Positions 6,609-11,494 of a stretch of DNA of 11,494 nt are shown one piece after another. The notes below the pieces were generated by a model. It saw only the letters and a list, made by a program, of their open reading frames with translations, was not told the origin of the DNA and ran no database searches. The DNA comes from Patescibacteria group bacterium (GTDB taxonomy: Bacteria; Patescibacteriota; Patescibacteriia; UBA1558; GWA2-36-10). Both the position numbers and the translations under genes were made by a program. Position 1 is the first letter of the stretch. The number at the start of each line of letters is the position of its first letter. The stretch lies in contig JAUPVE010000012.1 in NCBI GenBank assembly GCA_030917205.1, forward strand, positions 1 through 11,494, written 5' to 3'.

Positions 6609-8876
6609 TTATATTTTAATTTTTTTTAAACGCAAAGAGTTACTCACAACTGAGACACTACTGATAGCCATAGCCAGACCGGCAAAAATTGGATTTAGTA
6701 TAATACCAAACCAAGGAAATAATAAGCCGGCAGCTATCGGTATACCAAGTACATTATAGATAAAAGCCCAAAATAAATTTTGCTTGACTGTCCGCATAGT
6801 AGCCCGAGACAATTTCACTGCTTGGCTTATTTTGTTGATATCACCATGTAGCAATGAAATACCAGCCGACTCAATAGCCACATCAGTACCAGTGGCCATA
6901 GCAATACCAACATCAGCCAAAGCCAGAGCCGGAGCATCATTGATCCCGTCTCCAACCATAGCAATCTTTTGACCTTCCGTTTGTAAACTTTTTATTTTTT
7001 CGGCTTTTTGCTGAGGCAAAACATCAGCCATCACTTGATCAATGCCCACTTGCTTTGCGATATATGTGGCAGCCAATTCATTATCCCCCGTCAACATGAT
7101 TACTTTGATACCCAATTTATGCAAAGCCTGAACAGCCATTTTAGCATTATCTTTGATTGTGTCACTCAAAGCAACTACGCCAACTTTTACTTTATTGACC
7201 TCCAAAACAATGACTGTCTTGCCCTGATGCTGTAATTCTTTGATTTGTTTATTACTAGCATCTGATTTATCAGGTTTATGAATAAAAATTATTTTTTTAG
7301 ATATTTCTGCTTCCAGACCAATACCTTCTAGGGCTTGGAAATTTTTTACTGCTAAAAATTCTATTTTCTTTTCTTGAGCTTTGTTGACAATAGCTTGAGC
7401 TAAAGGATGCTCAGATAATTTCTCAGCGCTAGCTAGATACTGCAAAATAATGTCTTCACTGTAGTCTGGGTGTATGCTAAAAATATCAGTCACGGCTGGC
7501 TGACCTTTGGTGATAGTGCCAGTCTTATCCAAAACAATAGTTTTGATCTTACTCAATTTCTCTAAACTTTCAGCATTGCGTATCAAGATACCGTACTGTG
7601 CCCCTTTACCCATCCCCACAATCATAGCTGTCGGCGTAGCCAAGCCCAAAGCACAGGGACAAGCAATCACTAGCACTCCCACAAAGGACAAAATCGCATA
7701 AGACAAAGCCACGCTAAAACCCAAAGCACTAGAGCCTAGCGCTAACCATAAAATAAAAGACAACAAGGCAATCACCAAAACAATCGGTACAAATACGGCT
7801 GAAATTTTATCAGCTAATTTTTGAATCGGCGCTTTTGAACCTTGAGCCTCTTCGACCATCTGGATAATCTGAGCCAACATAGTATTAGCACCAATTTGAT
7901 TGACCTTGAATTGAAAACTACCTTGCTTATTAATAGTAGCGCCAATCACTCTATCACCAATCTTTTTATCTACTGGGATAGGCTCGCCAGTGATCATTGA
8001 TTCATCAATGGCTGACTGACCTTCGATGATGACTCCATCTACTGGAATCTTGGCACCGGGTTTGACAATCACTATATCACCCAAAATAACTTCGCTAATA
8101 GCAATCTCTATCTCTTTATCATCACGCTTGACTAGAGCAGTCTTCGCTTGCAAGTTTAATAATTTTTCGATAGCTTCACCAGTTTTTAATTTTGATCTGG
8201 TTTCTAAATATTTACCCAAAATCACAAAACCAATCACGACAATAGTGACATCAAAATAAGTAAGCTCTGGTAAACCTAAGCTAGCTGTAAACTCTGGCAA
8301 CAAAGTCACTAAAGAACTATAAATATAAGCTGCTAAAGTACCAATGCCAATCAAAGTATCCATATTGGCACTACCGGTTCTTAAAAAAATCAAAACGCCT
8401 TTTAAAAAAGGCTGGCCAGCCCAAAATAAAACAATACTAGCCAAAATAAATAAGACAACGTTTAACAGTGACATAGGTAGTGGCAGACTCGGTATAAAAG
8501 TAAAAAATTGTGCGGCAATATCCCACATCATTAATACAAACACTAACAAGGCCAAAGGTAAGACAAAATCTACTTTGGCTTTTTGTTTTGACAAATCTAT
8601 ATTTTCACCATGATCATGTTCTGAAGTAGCTGGCTTAGCCATGTGATGCTGATCATCTCGCTCAACTGCATCATGGAGAGTATAGCCATACTTAGACACC
8701 ACTTCGTTCATTTTGACTAAATCAATCTGCCCTTCTTCATATTCTACCTGGGCTTTTTCCGTAGCAAAATTGACTGCTACATTTTTGATGCCAGCCTGTT
8801 TGCTCAAATTGCGACTAATAATATTAGCGCAGCTAGCACAATGCATGCCACTAATAGTATATTTTTGTTTAGTCAT
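6609..8876 (-). CDS. copA: Cu+-exporting P1B-1-type ATPase CopA
   Basis: A 755-residue ATPase that pumps Cu(I) out of the cytoplasm. An N-terminal HMA domain (3-70) has GMHCASC with Cys13 and Cys16. A His-bearing linker (77-89; HH, H87, H89) precedes the first helix. Then come eight predicted helices with actuator TGE (296-298), the CPC ion-site motif (406-408), phosphorylation site DKTGT (Asp450), SEHPLA with His490, MLTGDN (594-599) and [10 protein letters not shown] (642-651). In helices 7 and 8, YN (707-708) and MxxSS (736-740) are the Cu(I) signature of subgroup P1B-1. One oddity is that the nucleotide domain looks short: after GIG (518-520) the usual GN-containing segment is missing or degenerate. 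It lies 4 bases after the DUF305 gene in the CsoR operon. Confidence 0.96.
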   Translation of the reverse strand: MTKQKYTISGMHCASCANIISRNLSKQAGIKNVAVNFATEKAQVEYEEGQIDLVKMNEVVSKYGYTLHDAVERDDQHHMAKPATSEHDHGENIDLSKQKAKVDFVLPLALLVFVLMMWDIAAQFFTFIPSLPLPMSLLNVVLFILASIVLFWAGQPFLKGVLIFLRTGSANMDTLIGIGTLAAYIYSSLVTLLPEFTASLGLPELTYFDVTIVVIGFVILGKYLETRSKLKTGEAIEKLLNLQAKTALVKRDDKEIEIAISEVILGDIVIVKPGAKIPVDGVIIEGQSAIDESMITGEPIPVDKKIGDRVIGATINKQGSFQFKVNQIGANTMLAQIIQMVEEAQGSKAPIQKLADKISAVFVPIVLVIALLSFILWLALGSSALGFSVALSYAILSFVGVLVIACPCALGLATPTAMIVGMGKGAQYGILIRNAESLEKLSKIKTIVLDKTGTITKGQPAVTDIFSIHPDYSEDIILQYLASAEKLSEHPLAQAIVNKAQEKKIEFLAVKNFQALEGIGLEAEISKKIIFIHKPDKSDASNKQIKELQHQGKTVIVLEVNKVKVGVVALSDTIKDNAKMAVQALHKLGIKVIMLTGDNELAATYIAKQVGIDQVMADVLPQQKAEKIKSLQTEGQKIAMVGDGINDAPALALADVGIAMATGTDVAIESAGISLLHGDINKISQAVKLSRATMRTVKQNLFWAFIYNVLGIPIAAGLLFPWFGIILNPIFAGLAMAISSVSVVSNSLRLKKIKI

Positions 8877-8880
8877 AAAT

Positions 8881-9444
8881 TTATATTTGATACCACTGAT
8901 TACGCCAAGTTTTGAGCATCTCTAGACCATTGTTTAAAAATGCTTCGACAGCATCAGCATTATTCAAAACTTCCGTCCGACTAGATTTCAGACGGACTTC
9001 TTTGGTCATCTCCACACCAGCTTGATGATGAGCAATCAAAGCATTTAAAAAACGTAAATCAAATTTATCATCACTGGCTCCCAATTTTACTGGATAGGGA
9101 TCTCGTACCTGACGATTGTCTTTGTACCATTCAGCCTTCCAATCATATAGCTCCTTGATAGCCGCTGGTTCATCTTTTAAGATAGCGACGGCCAAATCTT
9201 TTATTTCCTGTCTTTGACCATATTTTTCCGCCTGCTCAGCCATCAGCATGGCCCCACGATGATGAGCAATCATGGCATTGGTGTAGCGCAAATCCAACCA
9301 ACGATCAGCGGCCCCCAAATCCATACTATTTTGATCATACATCGCTAAACGATACTGTGGTGTCATATAATAACCCAAGCCCAAGCCGATTATAAAAGAG
9401 ATTATAATCAAAGCTAGAGCAAAATATATAGAAATTTTTTGCAT
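8881..9444 (-). CDS. DUF305 family (CopM-like) membrane-anchored copper-binding protein
   Basis: A 187-residue protein with a signal anchor at about residues 5-26 and an extracytoplasmic rest. It has two copies of the DUF305 motif: [15 protein letters not shown] (56-70; His61, His62, Met66, Met68) and [15 protein letters not shown] (134-148; His139, His140, Met146), each followed by a helical region ending in a Trp-rich stretch (W102/W106 and W180/W184). DUF305 proteins are ferritin-like helical proteins; the cyanobacterial member CopM binds copper outside the cytoplasm. Here the His/Met pairs are candidate Cu ligands. Its place between csoR and copA supports copper binding at the outer face, perhaps accepting Cu(I) from CopA (inference). 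It starts 35 AT-rich bases after csoR, without a visible Shine-Dalgarno. Confidence 0.88.
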   Translation of the reverse strand: MQKISIYFALALIIISFIIGLGLGYYMTPQYRLAMYDQNSMDLGAADRWLDLRYTNAMIAHHRGAMLMAEQAEKYGQRQEIKDLAVAILKDEPAAIKELYDWKAEWYKDNRQVRDPYPVKLGASDDKFDLRFLNALIAHHQAGVEMTKEVRLKSSRTEVLNNADAVEAFLNNGLEMLKTWRNQWYQI

Positions 9445-9479
9445 AAAATAAATTAATTAATTATTATTTGATAATTAAA

Positions 9480-9749
9480 TTAAGACCAACGTTTGATTAT
9501 ATCCATAACCTCGGTAATTGCTGTGTTGGTTTTGCCATTTTTTATATCTCTGGCCGTACAAGTTTTCAGATGATTTTCCAAAATCAAGTGATCTGTCTGC
9601 TTGAGAGCGCGCTGAACAGCTTGGGACTGATGAATGACATCTAGGCAATAAGCGCCCTTAGAAACCATGTCTTCTACTTTTTGTAGCTGACCGATAGAGA
9701 TTCGCAAACGGTGTAAAATTTTCTCGTGTGTATTTTTTGGTTTATACAT
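9480..9749 (-). CDS. csoR: Copper-sensing repressor CsoR
   Basis: An 89-residue all-helical repressor of the CsoR/RcnR family. The Cu(I) ligand set is intact: Cys35 (GAYCLDV), His60 and Cys64 (ENHLKTC), corresponding one-for-one to Cys36, His61 and Cys65 of Mycobacterium tuberculosis CsoR. A Cys rather than His at position 64 and the lack of an early N-terminal His ligand argue against the Ni/Co sensor RcnR. The N-terminal HRLRISIGQLQKVEDMV stretch is the family's DNA-contact region. Apo-CsoR should bind the palindrome at 9769-9789 and repress its own operon; Cu(I) binding releases it. It is the first gene of the copper operon. The ATG at 9749 gives the expected family length. Confidence 0.95.
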   Translation of the reverse strand: MYKPKNTHEKILHRLRISIGQLQKVEDMVSKGAYCLDVIHQSQAVQRALKQTDHLILENHLKTCTARDIKNGKTNTAITEVMDIIKRWS

Positions 9750-9768
9750 AATTTTTTAATTCAAATCC

Positions 9769-9789
9769 ATATCCCCCCCATGGGGATAT
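9769..9789. promoter_or_regulatory. CsoR operator palindrome
   Basis: Perfect 8-base inverted repeat, ATATCCCC (9769-9776) and GGGGATAT (9782-9789), separated by five bases CCCAT. This matches the known CsoR operator style: a run of C, a run of G and flanking AT. It overlaps two bases of the -10 hexamer and covers the predicted transcription start, so repressor binding would block RNA polymerase. It ends 19 bases before the csoR ATG. I see no second copy in the window, so only the csoR-led operon appears directly controlled. Confidence 0.88.
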
Positions 9790-9816
9790 AGTATCATGCG
9801 CTTTTGAAATAGTAAA
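9788..9816 (-). promoter_or_regulatory. Promoter of the csoR-led copper operon
   Basis: On the minus strand TTTACT (9816-9811) is followed after 17 bases by TACTAT (9793-9788); TG one base upstream of the latter gives an extended -10 element. The expected start is near 9781, inside the CsoR palindrome, with a leader of about 32 bases to csoR. It begins 4 bases after the stop codon of the upstream cation ATPase. The exact -35 and -10 hexamers are only partial consensus matches, but the position next to the operator supports the call. Confidence 0.7.
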
Positions 9817-9819
9817 TAG

Positions 9820-11494
9820 TTAGCGAGAGTGCCGTTGATGATAGCGGATAAATATCAGCTTGATAAACTCTAGCAAGACAAACAAAATCACTGTAAACAA
9901 TATGATCGCCTGCCAATGTGCCCAAGCTAGTGGCACTGTTTTTATAAATTTATTTAAAAATGGAACATAAACAGCTGCCAGCTGCATGATGATACCAATA
10001 ATGACTGCAATATTTAAAATCTTATTTCTAAAAGGATTAGACTGAAAAATATTTTTTTCTAAATTTTTGATACTATAAACATAGAGTAAGGTGCTCAGGC
10101 CTAGAGAAGCAAAGGCAATAGTCCTGGCTAAGGCTAAATCTCCGGTGCTTTTCCAAAAATAATAATATAAGCCCAAAGAACAAGCGGTAGTCAAAATACT
10201 AATAATAAATATCAAAAATTTACCCTCAAAATCCAGTAAAGATTTACCTCGACTTTCGCGACGCTCCATGATACCTTCGTCCTCTGGCTCCTGAGTCAAA
10301 GCCAGGCTGGGTAGGCCATCGGTAATCAGGTTGATCCATAAAATATGGGTCGTCAAAATTGGCAATGGATAGCCGAGTAACATAGCGGTAGCAATAATAG
10401 TAATCTCAGCAAAGCTATCAGACAAAAGATATAAAATAACTTTTTTCAGATTAGCAAAAATCAAGCGACCCTCTTTTATAGCCATGACAATAGTTTTGAA
10501 ATTATTATCTAATAAAATCAAATCCGACACTTCTTTGGCAATATCAGAGCCAGTGCTGACTGTCACACCGACATCGGCTGCTTTGAGTGCTGGCGCATCA
10601 TTGACTCCATCACCAGTCATAGCGACTACCTCGCCACGCGCTTTCCAGGCATGAATAATACGCAATTTATCACTAGGAGTGACGCGGGCATATACCTTGA
10701 TATCCTCTACTCTATCATTAAGCTGTTCGTCAGACATTTTGACTAGCTCCTCGCCAGTCACTACCTGATCACCAGCTGTCGCTAGCTTCAAACTTTCGGC
10801 AATATGAAAAGCGGTGAATTTACTATCACCTGTAATCATGACTGTTTTGATATCGGCTTTTTTGGTTTGTTCTAGAGTCTCTAACATCTCTGGTCTTATT
10901 GGATCAGCCAAACCCCACAAGCCAACCATGATCAAATCATTTAATTCTTTTTTGACACTAATATCCAAGGGATAGCCCTTTGGCACTAGACGGTAAGCGG
11001 CAGCCAGTACACGCAAACCACGCCTAGAAAGATGTTCTAATTTTTCTTGCCAAATTTTTTGGCTACGCTCATCTTGTTTGAAGATTTGACCGTTGTCAGA
11101 GTATTTGATGGTAGTCGGTATGATAATCTCTGGCGCGCCTTTGACATAGATGATGTCTTTTTCAGAGTTATAAGAATGACGTGTGACCATGAACTTGTAC
11201 TGCGAATCAAAAGGTATTTCTTCTAATCTAGTTTTCTTTTCTTGTAAGTTATGACTGCCGTGAGTCAAAGCAAACATCAGAAGTGCTTTTTCGGTCGGCG
11301 TACCAAATATTTCCCAATGCTTATTAGGATCATCTGGATTTTGAACGACAGCGTCATTGCAAGCACTTGCAATATCGACTAACAAAGACATATCTTTGTC
11401 CCACTGGATTTCACGAATTTGCTGGGCCTGAAAATCAATATGTCTTTTGATGGTTAACAATTCTGTCACTCGCATCTCCCCTTCAGTCAGGGTA
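9820..11494 (-). CDS. P2-type cation-transporting ATPase (probably Ca2+), N-terminal part beyond window
   Basis: The frame is open to the window edge; upstream of the first ATG (11475) it reads TLTEGE, the continuation of the phosphorylation motif DKTGTLTEGEM. So this ATG is internal and roughly the first 340 residues (actuator domain, helices 1-4, catalytic Asp) are missing. Counting from that Met: KGAPE (112-116, nucleotide domain), MITGD (213-217), MTGDGVNDAPALKAADVGV (286-304), then six predicted C-terminal helices. Glu357 in SFAEI and WINLITDG (Asn382, Asp386) correspond to Ca2+ ligands Glu771, Asn796 and Asp800 of SERCA, favouring Ca2+ transport; the residue equivalent to Asn768 appears to be Ser354. 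Heavy-metal features are absent. It ends 4 bases before the copper promoter, and no terminator is seen, so read-through into csoR is possible. Confidence 0.93.
   Translation of the reverse strand, partial: TLTEGEMRVTELLTIKRHIDFQAQQIREIQWDKDMSLLVDIASACNDAVVQNPDDPNKHWEIFGTPTEKALLMFALTHGSHNLQEKKTRLEEIPFDSQYKFMVTRHSYNSEKDIIYVKGAPEIIIPTTIKYSDNGQIFKQDERSQKIWQEKLEHLSRRGLRVLAAAYRLVPKGYPLDISVKKELNDLIMVGLWGLADPIRPEMLETLEQTKKADIKTVMITGDSKFTAFHIAESLKLATAGDQVVTGEELVKMSDEQLNDRVEDIKVYARVTPSDKLRIIHAWKARGEVVAMTGDGVNDAPALKAADVGVTVSTGSDIAKEVSDLILLDNNFKTIVMAIKEGRLIFANLKKVILYLLSDSFAEITIIATAMLLGYPLPILTTHILWINLITDGLPSLALTQEPEDEGIMERRESRGKSLLDFEGKFLIFIISILTTACSLGLYYYFWKSTGDLALARTIAFASLGLSTLLYVYSIKNLEKNIFQSNPFRNKILNIAVIIGIIMQLAAVYVPFLNKFIKTVPLAWAHWQAIILFTVILFVLLEFIKLIFIRYHQRHSR

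Noticed and set aside
6608..6635. TATAAT at 6613-6608 on the minus strand with a TTTGCG 17 bases upstream, a possible internal promoter before the DsbD-like/cupredoxin gene
   Set aside because: The -35 match is poor, the region is very A/T-rich, and the start would fall about 5 bases before the ATG; operon read-through explains expression.
9445..9479. TTAATTAATTAA-type A/T-rich stretch between csoR and the DUF305 gene as an operator or promoter
   Set aside because: It is short and low in complexity, with no C/G runs like the CsoR site and no convincing -35 element.
11473..11475. ATG as start of the P2-type ATPase
   Set aside because: The frame continues upstream with TLTEGE, part of the conserved phosphorylation motif, so the ATG is internal and the gene is cut by the window edge.
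1..11494. CRISPR arrays, tRNA/rRNA genes, insertion sequences, riboswitches
   Set aside because: No repeated spacers, cloverleaf, transposase motif or conserved leader was seen; nearly all bases are in coding frames.

Overview
This is an AT-rich window in which every gene I can support lies on the minus strand, packed with gaps of 3 to 95 bases. The copper genes, the membrane-anchored MEMO-family protein and the KPVIYLYP-type protein (a conserved hypothetical I associate with Candidate Phyla Radiation genomes) suggest a small-genome bacterium such as a Patescibacteria/Parcubacteria-like lineage. That assignment is an inference from gene content, not proven. The standard bacterial code fits: no reading frame is broken by TGA, which argues against lineages that read TGA as glycine. 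None of the intact genes has a convincing Shine-Dalgarno sequence.

Following transcription (right to left): 11494-9820 holds the C-terminal two thirds of a P2-type cation (probably Ca2+) ATPase cut by the window edge. The short gap 9819-9750 contains a -35/-10 promoter and, over its start point, a near-perfect CsoR-type palindrome (ATATCCCC-N5-GGGGATAT). This promoter should drive a copper operon: csoR (9749-9480), a DUF305 His/Met-rich membrane-anchored protein (9444-8881), the Cu+-exporting ATPase copA (8876-6609), a DsbD/TauE-like six-helix membrane protein fused to a cupredoxin domain (6596-5616), a CopZ-like HMA chaperone (5611-5405) and, 5 bases further on, an MsbA-type ABC exporter (5399-3663).

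The inferred logic is: Cu(I) binds CsoR, which releases the promoter; CopZ hands Cu(I) to CopA, which exports it; DUF305 and the cupredoxin domain bind copper on the outer face, and the membrane cysteines of the DsbD-like protein may keep outside thiols or copper reduced. The role of the ABC exporter in this set is unknown.

A second group begins at a well-formed promoter at 3659-3631: a two-zinc-ribbon (zf-TFIIB) protein (3609-2992), a 60-residue single-pass membrane protein (2987-2805), then, probably from its own promoter (2784-2755), a 587-residue membrane-anchored protein with a KPVIYLYP domain (2709-946) and, 3 bases on, a membrane-anchored MEMO/AmmeMemoRadiSam-B family protein (942 to beyond base 1). 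No RNA gene, CRISPR array, insertion sequence or gene-free stretch above 300 bases is present.
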